Assembly: GCA_015350385.1 (NCBI GenBank)
Contig: WNKI01000002.1
Span: forward strand, 4,301,653 to 4,365,652
DNA: 64,000 bases
Source of the DNA: Aculops lycopersici
Taxonomy: Eukaryota; Arthropoda; Arachnida; Trombidiformes; Eriophyidae
Reading direction: 5' to 3'
In this document: piece after piece, positions 9,654 through 21,424 of the stretch
Position numbering within the stretch: position 1 is the first letter of the stretch
Layout of the letters: every line of letters starts with the position of its first letter
The notes under the pieces: model-generated
What the model saw: only the letters and a program-made list of their open reading frames with translations
Told to the model about the DNA's origin: nothing
The model's database searches: none
Made by a program: the position numbers and the translations under genes

Positions 9654-12600
9654 AGGTAAAACGATGCGCAAATTGGGGGCCTTCTTGGCCGGCCCCCAAA
9701 TCGAGCCAAACGATTTGGTCACAAATCATTTCACCGCTGGGGCCAAGAATACTCGCAAATTTGCGCTTCGTTTTCTTGCTCATTTTGTTAGTGCGTGAGA
9801 TTGAGTTGCGCTTGCGCTTGCGAAGTTGTGGCCACGAAGTTTGATGCTGTTTTTGGTTCTCTAGCAACAACCAAAAACAACAACAACAACAACAACCACC
9901 TGGCGCCACCGCAGAAGCAGTAACCTGTTGATTGGCACTCACGAGCTGCATCGGTGGCAACAGCAGCTGAGGTAACTGCAGGTTGCACCAATAGCCCAGC
10001 GCCAAACCCAAACTTTAATCGCCGCTGCCTTTTCCCCTCGCCACTCGACTCTCTATCTCAACCAGAGCGACCGACGAGGATACCTGTTGCCGCCTCTCGC
10101 TAAGGCGCGCCGATTGCAAGACACGAAACCTGAGCCACGGGAGCCGCTAGTTTGTTTTGGTTGCTTGCTTCCGCGGCGTTATGCTAACGATCGAGCGGAC
10201 GGCTAGTAACCACAGAGAGAAATTGGAACACTTGCAGAAGGAAAAGAAGAGGGGGGGAGTCGAAAAATCCAAGTGGTAGCCAAAGATGGACATGCATTTC
10301 AACTTGCCAAGTGCCAAACTTTGGCTCAACAGGTTGCCGCAGTTGAAGAGGTAACAGATAAACTTTGAGGAGCTAACTAGCTAAGCAGCTGACTGACTGA
10401 CTGACCGACTGACTAGCTGAGTCAAATTCGGCAGCCAAAGTGAGCGACAACATCATCCATTTCATCGTTCCAAAGATTCAAACTCCAATGAGAAATGGCG
10501 ACGGAGACGACGAATCCACAGGTGAGACTTTCGGTTGGCGGATTGTGGCGCAGATTGGAAAAATAACGCCTCCAGTCACTTGTGGTGAGATGAGTTTTTA
10601 AAATGCCATGACTGCAGAGTAAAACTCGCTCACTATTTATTCAGGCAGGAGGAAAAGGTGAATGCCAAGCAAGTGAGTCGCGTATACATCACGACGCACT
10701 CTGACATCAACAGGTTGTGGCAAGCTGACCGTTCGAGCTTACCGAGTTGCCGGTTGCAACTTGGAAGGGTCTGCAGTGGAGTAGTACATACTCGCCACTC
10801 ATAAGCCACGACGGCATTGGCCACTTGTTGATTTCATTGTGTCCCCTTATCATGATCTCGTTTGTTTGTTTGCTTGTTGGTTTGCTCACTCGCTCAACCG
10901 TTCCCTTGCTCCAATGATTTCTTGTCTTGTTTGGATATGCAGCTAGAATCTATACAAACTCCCAAATGAAACCGCAAAAGGGTTGCAATAGAAGAGACAG
11001 ACTCGAGCTCGTCGCTCTATTAGATGCGCGCCAATCGGGCTAGCCGATCGCATTGGAGAGAGATGGGCGTCCTAACTTATTGTTTGTGTGTCGGACATTT
11101 TACATTAGCTGCCGGCTTCAATTTTTAAGAGAAGGCAGCCGCAGGTTGGTGGTGGTGGTGGAAGTTGAGTTGGTGGCTAGGGTGGCCAATTGTTGGTGAG
11201 TTGGTTAGCTGGTCGGTTGGTCCCTTCGGTCGATGCAATTGGATCTCCACCATCAAACGCACCGATGCCAACACTTCATGTGCAAGGTGGCCGCGAGGTA
11301 AGTGATGCGATAAGAGACAACTAATGCACAGTGGAGGCACCGGAGCGAGGAGCTGGCAACAGGTAGGTGTCGTTGGCGGCCGCGTTGAGATTTGTTTGCT
11401 AGATAAGGTCAAAGGCTTCGCTCACTCTCGGCTGCTTCTTTTATGTGCAACTTAGTGTCTTGATGGCGGCTGAGGCCTCGACAGGAATGGTACAAAAACG
11501 GCGACCGCTTGGCGAGCGGACAAAGCTATCAGCAAAATCAAATCTAGTGGCCAGGAAGTTTGTAGANNNNNNNNNNNNNNNNNNNNAGAGAGAGAGAGAG
11601 ACCGAGGCAAAGAGGGATATGGGAGTTACGCTCAACTGGTGACTGCAACTGGCAAGCGAGCGTTAAGCTTGCAAGTGAGCTACTAGTTTGTAACTCCAAT
11701 TCAATCTAAGGTGTCCCTATGGTCAACTACTTTGTGAGCCTAAGAGTATCAAGTTGGAGTTTGCGCTTCAAACTTCGATGACTATGTTGCAATTTGAACC
11801 CAAAGTCTAGCGAAAGCCACCAATTGAAGAGTTGCACAAGTCCACTATGGAATTTGGATTCAAATTGTCGAGTGAGTTTCAATGACAACCGATAAATAAG
11901 TGACCCCAGAGTCAAGGCTTCAGTGTGAAAGCTGGGCAAGCTGCTAAGCCGTGCAATTAGTTGGTTAGTTCGCTTAGTTTGGTCGACGTGATGCAATTGA
12001 GTTTCTGGCTGTGAAAAATGGGGATGAAAGATGACAATTCCAGCTGCCATTTTCAGGTGTCCCCTGCGAGGATGACATCAATCTATGCATGGAGAAATTT
12101 AGAGACTAGCAGTTATTGCATCTCTTCTCGTATTTCCCTTGCTCTCCTTAGAATAAAAAGATAAGCGTTAAATTAGACGTCTACTCAATTGGATTAGATA
12201 TCATTCACTGTTAAGTTCAAGTCAAAGGCAGGAGTTATATGAGGGTTAAAAATACGATCACACAAAAAAGACGACGACAACGATGAGGCAACAGCATCAA
12301 GTGGGTGTGGCTCTTGGAAGGGTTCAAGTGACCACCGATGGCTCGTTGGTGTGGCGAGTTCAATGGATGTTACTTGTGAGCAGCGATAATGGCCACGGCG
12401 GCATCAAATGAAAGTGGCGGCAACAGTTACAAGCTCAAGGCGACGAGTTGAACCGAGCGACAGTTGAGCTGACTGGTGAAACCGATTGGTCCATTCAATG
12501 GGACAAACAGGCAAGCGAGGCGAGTGACGCAACCAGAATCGCAACGAAACTTCGGCGACGTCTAATTAAACACTTGATGGTTAAAGTTCGCCTTTTAATC

Positions 12601-15156
12601 TTGGATGCAAAGTGGTGGCTGCGGCTACGGCGGCGACGGCAGCAGCATCACAGGTTGTTACCTGTGCACCTGCTGGCCGCAACAAGCTGCAACCTGTTGA
12701 TGTTTCTCGCTGAGGTGGACGATGTCGACGTCGACTGCGGCTAGCGTTGCATCGACTGGCTGCCTAGCCAGTTAGCTTGACATTTTTAACTCTTATCTCT
12801 GCGACCAAAATGACGATGGAGGTTGCTATTCGATGCGCCAGCTAGACTACTTCTCTTGATCCCGCTGCCCTATCGGCTTGCTCTCCAGGCGCTCGGCTAC
12901 AGTTCGGCAATTTGGCCGTCCAACTTATAAACCAACTCCAACGATTCACCTTCAGTAGCTGACTAAGTGAGCACAGCTCAATGGGCTAAAGTTTGAAAGT
13001 TTGAAAGCTGGAAAAGTGAAAGGTGATTAAGCTGAGATTGTAGTTATAATTAGTGTTTCTTCTTCTTCCATTGCTTCCATCCAACCGAAGCTTCAACTCC
13101 CAGCATCCAACTGACCATCATCCGGAGCAACAAGTGGTCGGCCAGGTTGCTTTCACTTTCTCTTTTGCTCTACCTCTTTCTGGATCATCTCCAACTCCAT
13201 TGAAATGCCACAACGAGTCTAACCAAATGAAGCTGAACTCGTAACACAAGTCACCTTCTATTCTTTGTAGCTGCAGTTTTAGTTGTGGTAACTGTTGCTG
13301 TTGTTGTTGTATGGGTATGTGTTGTTACAATCGAGATGACGCCGACGTAATCACAGCAATAATCATGATAATAACAACACTCGATTACGTCTCAACTCCG
13401 ATTTTTCCATAGTTCTTCTCTTTCTTCTCCTTCCAACTTCCAATTTTTGTTGCTCGCCGACCGAACGACTAGTTGGCTCACCTTACTGGCGCTTTTAAAA
13501 CGCTCACCGCTCGATTGGCAGGGGCAAAGCCCCTCTCTTCATCCAATAGAAAGTTGAAGCCCAAGCGAAGTTTGAATGATAAGTCACAAGTATAACCGCG
13601 TCCACTAGTTGCCTTAGATATGGCAGTTTGTTACACTTTGTTGGGGCGCTACCAAAAGCGCGGCAACTGAAATATAAATTTAAAGTCAGCTCAAAACTTG
13701 GAACGACACTTGGCGACACGCTACTTTCTTTGAACAAGGCGGATGACCACAATTTGTGGGCAATTTGACTCTCGAAAAAATGAATCTTCTCTTTGGATCT
13801 ACTCAACCACTTTGCGTGGATAGTTAGAATGTTAAACTCGGAGCGGAATCTCGCCTCTAACCGGCAGGAAGGTGGCACCGAGGTGATGGAGGAGGATCAA
13901 CAGGTTTTTGTTATTATTGTGCGTCGGGGGACAAATTGGGCGAGTCGCCGGTCAGTCAAGAGTTTTCAGTCTACCTGGCGGCGAATAGAAATTAAAAATG
14001 TTGTTGCCATTGCCCGCGAGATTGAGGCAATGTTGCTATTGCGTGCGTGCATCTTCAAGCGACCTGTTGATGCTATTGCTCATCTCTCTGACTTGCCAAC
14101 TCCACCTGGCGGTCGCGAGTTACGTAAGTCACTAAGCAAGCTGGCAAAAATCACGACGCCAGCATAAGTCCGTTCCGTACTTCCAGCGAGAATTGCAACG
14201 GCGGAATCTCAATTGGTTTTCCTGAGCAGTGGCAGTGGCAATGGCGGAAAAACTATTCGCCCAGCTTAGCTTGCAACCATCGAGTGTCTTAAGAGGCAAA
14301 CAATAGCAACCTGTTGGCTAGCTCACTGTGCTCGTCGTCGTCGTCGTCGCTGCAGGTTGTGATTGGACCCATGGCGAAGCCTCGAGAGCCAATCATTTGG
14401 TTGTTCGGTCAGTCAGTCAGTTGGTCAGAGAGAGAGAGAAAGAGGGAGAGGAATTTTAGTTCTCGTTAAAAAAATTTGGGGGTTTGCATGCCAATCGCTT
14501 TGATTGATCGCGCTGATTCAATGATGGCGCTAAATCATCAAGTGGCAGCGTAGGCCAGTGGAGTTGTAAGATTTGTTGTTGAGGTAGGTGAAGTGAGGCG
14601 ATGCGATTTGTGAGGCGAAGTGTTAAGACTAGATGGCCACTTGAGCAGGTAAAATGGCCAAGTGGACTCTCTATCTCCCGATGATTATGATAAACTTGAA
14701 GGTGGTGGCCGGAAGTTAGCCTCGACTTGACGCGATGCTCACTTGACGCTTCCTATTTGTTTACACAATCTAGAGCAAATATGCTTAACTCTGGTCGTCC
14801 TCTTCCATCAAACCCCTTAGCTCTTTAGCTAATGTATAGTTAGCTTAAAGGCATTAAAAACACACATTCAAATTTGCAAAAAGTTTGGCTTAAACTTGTC
14901 CCAATCCTCAGCAAGTGATTCGCGTGATTCATTTGATCATGAGTTTTGCCTCATGTTGTCCCTCTCTCCTCTCATTTGCATTGAATGCTTTTTTCTTGAC
15001 TGGATTTTTCTCAAGGTAAAAGAGATGCGAGGAGAGAGATGCAGAGTTGTCCCCAAAACCAACCAGGCGTTCGATGGACGTGTTTGAGTTTGATTGTCTC
15101 GTCGTGGTGGTTATGACAGTAGCATCAACCATTTTTGATGAATCGATTGTATTTTC
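9654..15156. other. Non-coding region dense in CAACARGTGG-type motifs and donor-like sites
   Basis: No confident gene. The 8-mer CAACAGGT (either strand) occurs near 9920, 10082, 10327, 10714, 11355, 12690, 13899, 14063 and 14305. CAACAAGTGG-type copies are near 10822 and 13122. Plus-strand donor-like strings (CAG|GTAAAA) occur near 9655 and 14646. Open frames of up to ~124 codons on both strands at 13504-14167 overlap each other and show no domain. This could be a regulatory region or a large intron. Confidence 0.35.
11567..11586. other. Assembly gap (20 N) next to an AG dinucleotide repeat
   Basis: Twenty Ns are immediately followed by a run of AG units (about 11587-11600). The gap probably reflects a collapsed or unresolved GA microsatellite of unknown true length. 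Confidence 0.95.
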
Positions 15157-15633
15157 ATGGCCACTAGCACTAGTCGATTGTTGTTGCGGCTGTCGCTGCT
15201 GCTGCTGCTGTCGTTGTGCTCAATGTGGATGTTTGTTGCTAGTCTCGCTAACTCAGTTGGCTGGTCGTCAACTAACATGAAGATGGATTATGATGCTAAA
15301 TTAACTAGTCGCCTCGACCAGCATAACCAGCGAGTGGCATTCAAATTTGCGAGGAGTGTGAGTAGCGCAAGAATTTGGCGGAGTTCGAAGGAAGATGAAA
15401 ATCAGTGTATTTTCTATTCTCAATTTTACTTCACGCGACGATTCGTGCCGCTACCTGTTGATTCTGTACTCGCAAACGCAGTGGCGACCGCTAACAACGA
15501 GAAGAAAAGTGGCAAGCGAGAAAATGGTGGTCGCCAGTCAGCCGGCCTCATTCATAATCTCAAGGCCAAGGCTTCGTTTGCAGCAGCAGCAGTGGATACT
15601 GGGAAATTTGCCTGCGTCTCAAGATTGATGTAA
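15157..15633 (+). CDS. Possible secreted-protein reading frame with a strong signal peptide
   Basis: An ATG at 15157 opens 158 codons. The first ~33 residues look like a textbook signal peptide: a short charged start, then LLLRLSLLLLLSLCSMW and a small-residue cleavage region (VASLANS). The remainder is polar with no recognised domain. A consensus donor GTGAGT at 15358-15363 would end a 67-codon, phase-0 first exon, so the downstream part of the frame may be intronic. Part of the leucine run comes from a CTG repeat, so chance is possible. No other exon of such a gene could be assigned with confidence. Confidence 0.3.
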   Translation: MATSTSRLLLRLSLLLLLSLCSMWMFVASLANSVGWSSTNMKMDYDAKLTSRLDQHNQRVAFKFARSVSSARIWRSSKEDENQCIFYSQFYFTRRFVPLPVDSVLANAVATANNEKKSGKRENGGRQSAGLIHNLKAKASFAAAAVDTGKFACVSRLM

Positions 15634-17180
15634 CAATGAAAAGACAATCGAACTTGTCGGCTGGTTTTGGAATGGAAAAATATTAACCACTTGCAACTTC
15701 CGTCAGGATGTATGCTAACTAAATTCTATTCGCATCACTATGATTCGAATCATTATTTTGTTGCATCCAATAGCAACAAGCTAAACAAGTCCTAGCGGCG
15801 GTTTTTCGTATGACCAAGAAGTTTGCCGGCGACAGTTCAAGAGACTGATCAATCAACTGCAGCTAGAAACGAGCGGTTTCATTGTTGGAGTTTTTGAAAA
15901 CGGAAGTGGACTTGCTGTTCGCTTCGTCTCACAATCATCGTCGTCTTCGTTTGTCTTGGTCTATCAAAACTGAACCTTTTCATTCACCATACCGTCAAGT
16001 CCACGGCCAGTGAGTCTCAAGTCCTCGGTCGTCTCCGTGATTGGCGCTGTGTTTCCCGTTCGTCTGACGAAACAGTGCACCCCAACGTATGCTCTCTTTG
16101 AGTGAGGCAACAAGTTGCTTGGGAGACAGCACAACAACTTGACGAGACTGGAGAGAACGCACAAAGGAACTCACATGTCTCGCTTAGAAATGCAATCCAA
16201 TGCGAGCTATTCTTTCTCTCACAACAACTCGCCGGTCGCTCACCCTGACGACGAAGGTGAGATGACCACGACGTCGACAGTATCCAAAAGGGAAACACAA
16301 TAACAACAAGAACAACAATTACAACAACAAGGTCCATTCGGTTGTTCAACAGACGAGGACAAAGTGTCGCCCAAAGCGCGCGCATTCACATTGCAGCAAC
16401 AACATTGAGGCACGGCAATAGAATTCATTATCATTCTTTTTGAGCAACAGGTAGCAGTTTAAACTAGAGTCACTCACGAACTTGGCGCGCAACAAAAGGA
16501 TGAGCGCTAGACATATGTGTATAATTGTTGTTCTTGAGGTGGTAGCGGCAACAAAGACGACCTAGTCAACGGGTCTCTGCTCAGCTTGCGCCTCTACCTT
16601 CCGTCGACCTGAATTGCAATTTGTAACTTGTAAACGGGCGACTCATGGGGGTCCTTTGTGGTTTTGGAGGTATAAGATTTCCAGCTTGATTCGTGCAAAT
16701 TTGCAGGTCGAAAACGAGACTTCATTTTGGTCCACTTAAAATAACACCCGATTTTCGGCCGACTCGGCCAAACAGAGTCAAGCTGAATGAAACAAGAGTG
16801 AGCGATACGGCAAGTTTCAGAAACAAACCGGCAGCAATATCTATGGAATTGTTGCACACAGAGACGCTCTTGCGTCCACTTTGCACTATTCCCTAAAGCT
16901 CATGTATGAGATGCGCCATCTCTACGCACACTGGCGAGCTAGCTTGACACAAGCCAGATAGGTGGTTTAGCCAGGGGATGCAGGATCAAAAACAATGGGG
17001 CCCAATCTCAATATCTCTAATGCTCTAACCAGATGATAACTCTATCTTTGGTTTCGGGCTTCCAAACTCGTTTACCATAGCTTCTCGATTCATTACTCAC
17101 CCGACTAATGGATCGAACATTGTAGCATATTTTGTTTCAATTCTATTTTCAATTCAAAGTTGACCCAAATCTTAACCCCA
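15634..17180. other. Non-coding stretch without recognisable features
   Basis: No convincing reading frame or RNA gene is seen. Small open frames around 16017-16434 and 16594-16896 overlap on both strands and have no domain. One CAACAGGT motif lies near 16446. Confidence 0.35.
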
Positions 17181-17867
17181 ATGATACAACATAACTATGA
17201 TCAAGCTAATAATGATCAGTTTTTTCCTCTCAGTCGGCCTACCATCAATGGCAATAACCACAATCAGTGACATGTTTATGAACAATCCCAACTAAAGATC
17301 ACTCAACAAGTGGCACGAAGCCGAGGTAAGCAAGGATGCAAGCGATAAGCAGGCAATCAAAGAGGCAAAGGCAATATGATGCATCCATCCGAGTCAGGCC
17401 ACCGGCGATGGGTGGATAAACCTATTCGATTGTGTATATTTTCAGTCACTTTGGATACATCGAAGGACATTTGGACAAAATTCGGGAGTTGATTTGAAGA
17501 ACATGGTTCGAAGGATTATCCACGAGCTTGCTCTAAAGAGAGTAATCAAATGCGAGAAATCAAATGGCAATCTTCTAACAACTTTACCGGGTCAAATTAA
17601 AAAATTTCAAGAGTTTGGGTCGATAGAGTTTTTAGCGAGTTAGCGGGAAAGGCTAAAGTTGATATTGATAAGCATGCTACCTATGATTATCACGATCAAC
17701 AGGTGAAAGATATAATCAAGCCAGCGAGCTCAGTGGCGGCCTCTGCCATCATGGCGACAATTGAGAGACATAAAGCACCTGTATCATGGGATTTCAATCA
17801 ATCGGAGGGAACCAAAACAACAGCAGTAACTGATGGAAAATGGAAGCGCTTATCAGATTCCTCATAA
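17181..17867 (+). pseudogene. Possible decayed or multi-exon gene fragment
   Basis: Several adjacent open stretches with protein-like composition lie in this AT-richer patch. An ATG frame starts at 17181 (MIQHNYDQ). A frame at about 17294-17643 is interrupted once by TGA and is basic and helical (for example VDLKNMVRRIIHEL). A different frame at 17622-17864 ends at TAA 17865-17867 (ending WKRLSDSS). A strong donor (GAG|GTAAGC, intron from 17326) and a good acceptor (TTTTCAG, to 17445) would define a 120-bp intron. The middle segment is vaguely like the third helix and wing of a linker-histone globular domain, but this is weak. It may be a relic, a short spliced gene, or chance. Confidence 0.25.
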
Positions 17868-18335
17868 TTAATTTTCGTAGCTCTACTCATATTCGAGGTG
17901 AGCAATTAGATAGCATTGCGCATGACGCATTGATCCTGCTAACAAGGGAACATACATTACGTAGTAATGTGTTTCCTTGTAAGGCGACGCAACCATCGAG
18001 TTTATGAAGGTTTAAATGTGTCGCAATCTACTAGGTCTAGGCACTTTCATAGTGTGGCTTCATTTTGTTAAGATATAAAATTCTACTCTCTGTGATCTAC
18101 CAAAGTGGGTTTTAATTTATTGAAAGATAGCGCACCAACTGGTTAGTTTATAGCAGTGGTAATAAAGAGGTTTAACCTGTTGAATACATACAATAAATTC
18201 CTTAACCCTCTATTATCGTACAAAATAATTGCCTCCTCTCTCTTTCTCACTCTCGCTCTCACGTTGATTTTGACAGTTGAGTGACACGAAAGGATCATAA
18301 GTATTTGTCTTCGGTGGCTTTTGTTGTGCTTAGAC
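17868..18335. other. 3' flank of the MARCH-like gene
   Basis: No gene is seen. A minus-strand poly(A) signal (TTTATT at 18116-18121) lies about 215 bp past the MARCH-like stop codon and probably ends that transcript. Confidence 0.4.
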
Positions 18336-19196
18336 CTATCCGCAGATGACAACAACATGTTGGTTATCGTAACAGTTACTTGGCGCTAACCTCGGTTCAG
18401 ATTCAGTGTTAGTAGTGGTGGTGGTTAAGGTGGTTAAATGTGTATTTGGTGTTGAGTTATCATTGTTATTGTTGATATTTATGTTGTTGTTTTGGTGGTT
18501 GCTATAGTTGCTTGTGGAGTTTAAATTTGCGTTTGATATTGCTATTGTTGTTGCGGTTGCCGCTGCTCCTGCTGCAGTTGAATTCTTGGTTAAGTTTGCA
18601 TCTCGAATAACTATAATACGATTTGACTGTCTCCATTTCATGAATATGGAAAAGTATAATTTCAATTGCACAAATAAGAATATAACTCCAATTATAAGGC
18701 CAATAGTTACGACGGAAATCTTGACATAAAAACTCCAATCAATTTGGCCATTACGAGCATCTAGTGAGGCACGTTCAATAAGTACATATATTGACCAGAA
18801 TATACAGATCATTGAGACTAAATTAAATACACTATTACATATAAGTTTTCTTCTCTCGCTTGGCGAAGCATTTAGGGAGCCCCACTTGTAAAGGGGCTTA
18901 TATTTGACACTCATACTGAATGGGTATTTGCACAATTCACATCTCTGGCTATTGGTGGCATCTAGCCATTGTTGTAGGCAAGCATGGTGAACGTACTTGA
19001 GGGAGCCAGAACAGTGGCATGGGGATATAAGTTTAACAAGGGTCCCGCTACCTGGACTCTCAGTACAGTGACATATACGACATGTGGGGATATCATCCTG
19101 ATCGATGAGGTCCATTATTTTTGCTTCTGGTATGCTTTTGATTTGATTTGAATCGCTTAGATTTATCTTGAGTCTATGTGATTGCTTATCGAGCAT
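18336..19196 (-). CDS. Membrane-associated RING-CH E3 ubiquitin ligase, MARCH1/8-like
   Basis: A 286-residue protein. The ATG at 19196 is used; one upstream codon in the open frame is TTG. Near residues 35-85 there is a complete C4HC3 RING-CH (RINGv) finger with the family signature CRICHC...PCHCSGSLKYVH...CLQQWL...CELCKYPF. Then comes the family-typical segment with SERRKLICN and two transmembrane helices (about residues 118-138 and 155-180). The C-terminal tail is Asn/Thr-rich low complexity. MARCH1/8 proteins are E2-dependent ubiquitin ligases of endosomes and plasma membrane that down-regulate membrane cargo. All zinc ligands are visible, so it is probably active. It is a single uninterrupted frame. 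Confidence 0.9.
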   Translation of the reverse strand: MLDKQSHRLKINLSDSNQIKSIPEAKIMDLIDQDDIPTCRICHCTESPGSGTLVKLISPCHCSGSLKYVHHACLQQWLDATNSQRCELCKYPFSMSVKYKPLYKWGSLNASPSERRKLICNSVFNLVSMICIFWSIYVLIERASLDARNGQIDWSFYVKISVVTIGLIIGVIFLFVQLKLYFSIFMKWRQSNRIIVIRDANLTKNSTAAGAAATATTIAISNANLNSTSNYSNHQNNNININNNNDNSTPNTHLTTLTTTTTNTESEPRLAPSNCYDNQHVVVICG

Positions 19197-20674
19197 CAAT
19201 CCTTAAAGCTAATGTAATATAGCTGCTCGCCTATGGGATTCGGATTAGATCGGTAGCAATAATTGTGGTGAAAGTGAGTGACAATGTGTGACATAATAGC
19301 GTTGCGCTAGTTATTGCTTGTTTTTTGTTCGCTTGCTTACGACAATAATTAAGTGACTGTAATTAAGTGCTGAGCCAGGTGAAGGGAACAACAACAACCA
19401 GCAAAAACAACAACCAACCACAACAATGTCAACTACCCACTGGATTCGTAGTCTTAAATTCGTAGTCTTAAATTCGGCTAATTAATCATCTTGATTTCCA
19501 GGTTACAATATAAGTGATGATACAATCCCTTTGAGATCAGACTATTGAGTTGCTATGTTGCCTAATGAAAACTTTCCCTTCACTCTCTTCTGGTCTTCTG
19601 TTTGCGATAAAAGAGTGTGTATAGTAAAATTCGACTAGATTCGTTGTTACTCCCTCCCCCTGCTATCTTTGGTGGTGCGTCAGTCAACAAAAACAGCAAA
19701 AACAACAAAGGGGATCGGTAATTTAGAAATAGGGGGAGGCTTCGACAAACTCTTACTTGCCGCCCAGGTAAAGATGAAGCGAAACATCACAAGAAAAAAG
19801 GTGATTTGTGAGAGCCAAACACACCTATAGGTCATGCGTGCTGTGGCTTGGATCTCGCTTCACTTCTTCCAACTTGTGTACAGTTGTGATGTGATGTGAT
19901 GTGATGTGATGTGATGTCCTGTGCTGTGTTTTGTTTTGTTCCTTATTTTTGGTTGCCTTTTCCCGGGTTCGTTGCTGCAGAATCTCTCACGAGCTATGTG
20001 AAGATTTTCAGCGCTGCGAGACTAGAAAGCAGCGGCCAGGGTTTCGGTAACAGGCTGCGCTCGCGCCACAACCATTCCCGAGAACCGTAACACCGAGTCA
20101 ACCGCCTACATTTACACACCCGTCAGTTGGCTTCGGTTGTGCGAATCAAGGTGGGCGTTGCGGTTTTCAACTGCTGCTGCTACAACAGCAATGAAGCTCG
20201 GGGTGTGTCAGGCACCGCGTGAGCGCGCAACTTGCCGCTGCATTAACTCAATGGAGTTTTCGCAGCACCATCAACGTTTCAGACCACCGCACTCTGTTTA
20301 CTAGAGCCTGTGTATTTTCAATGGCACTTTTCCATCCAGTTGGATAGTGCACCTTTCCCCCAAAGACTCTCTCTATCTTTCTCGCGCACTTTGTACATGT
20401 GAGCGTGTATGAATAGCCGAAGGAATCCATAACAAGTTACACACTTACATTCTCTCTTTCTCTAACAAAAATGATATTATCATAAGGATGTATCATCATA
20501 AGGATTGAAACAGACAGGGATAGTTAAGAGCAATATGTTCCACTATTTGGTTGCACTGGAAACTTTTGCCACTAGACAGATTTCACCCCCTCAATACAAC
20601 TTGTTATCGCTCAGCTACACTTACTAACTTAACCCAGAGAATAAGAAGACGAAACAACAACCAACTCAGCCACA
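19197..20674. other. Divergent intergenic region between the MARCH-like and E2F-like genes
   Basis: No reading frame of note. It holds a GTGAT pentamer array (19886-19917), a donor-like CCCAG|GTAAAG near 19768, and purine/pyrimidine-rich simple sequence. It probably contains both promoters. Confidence 0.4.
19886..19917. repeat. GTGAT pentanucleotide tandem repeat (six copies)
   Basis: Six perfect GTGAT units plus a partial one lie in the non-coding region upstream of the E2F-like gene. Confidence 0.85.
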
Positions 20675-21424
20675 ATGTCCACGACGGACGATCAAACTAT
20701 GGATTCTGTGGAGGAGAATGGAAACTCCTCGACCAGACAGGAGAAGAGTCTAGGTATATTAACGACCAGATTTGTAACACTACTCCAAGAAGCCCCAGAA
20801 GGTATATTAGATCTCAAGACAGCTGCAGACACACTTGCTGTCCGTCAAAAACGACGTATTTATGATATAACAAATGTTTTAGAAGGCATAGGATTGATTG
20901 AGAAAAAATCCAAAAACTCTATCCAATGGCTCGGCGCCGGTCCCGGTTGCAATTCGCGCGAGGTCACGGATAAGTTGACCGAATTGAAAGACGAAATCAA
21001 TGAACTTAGGGAGAGAGAGGTTGAAATCGAAAAATATTATAAATGGTGTAAGCAATCTGTGTTCAATTTACAGGATGACAAACTAAATAAGTTAAATGCA
21101 TTTGTAACCGACCAAGAGCTTCTAAGCGCATTCCCAAATCAAACTGTACTTGTTGTCCAAACACCATCCGGCTCGGGTTCTTCCATGGAGGTCCCGGTTC
21201 CAAATCATAACGATAATAATTTGACCGATGACCCAACAAACAACAGAAAACATATCAGGCATAGGATTCACTTGAAATCGAACAACGGACCGATTGATGT
21301 AACACTTGTCCATGGCGAAGAACCCTGTTCAATGACACCTTTATTACCCCCACCGAATGGGACTGATTTCATCTATGGACTTGGTCCGCAAGAGGGACTA
21401 ACGGAATTGTATATAATTCAATGA
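20675..21424 (+). CDS. E2F transcription factor, E2F4/5 (repressor) type
   Basis: A 249-residue protein from the ATG at 20675, in one exon. Residues about 24-90 are the E2F winged-helix DNA-binding domain, including the invariant RRIYDITNVLEG. It is followed by the leucine-zipper/coiled-coil dimerisation region (about 98-135), the marked box (about 140-210; FPNQTVLVVQTPSG and IHLKSNNGPIDV) and, at the very C-terminus, a pocket-protein-binding motif of the D-(Y/F)-x-x-x-L...EG...(D/E)-L type (DFIYGLGPQEGLTEL). No cyclin-A-binding N-terminal extension is present, which places it with E2F4/5 and fly E2F2. It should heterodimerise with DP and bind Rb-family proteins. It is shorter than human E2F4/5 because the linker between marked box and pocket motif is reduced. 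AATAAA is at 21480-21485, 56 bp after the stop. Confidence 0.93.
   Translation: MSTTDDQTMDSVEENGNSSTRQEKSLGILTTRFVTLLQEAPEGILDLKTAADTLAVRQKRRIYDITNVLEGIGLIEKKSKNSIQWLGAGPGCNSREVTDKLTELKDEINELREREVEIEKYYKWCKQSVFNLQDDKLNKLNAFVTDQELLSAFPNQTVLVVQTPSGSGSSMEVPVPNHNDNNLTDDPTNNRKHIRHRIHLKSNNGPIDVTLVHGEEPCSMTPLLPPPNGTDFIYGLGPQEGLTELYIIQ

Noticed and set aside
13504..14167. Overlapping 124-codon frames on opposite strands
   Set aside because: Mutually overlapping, no domains, and the minus-strand one lacks a convincing ATG.
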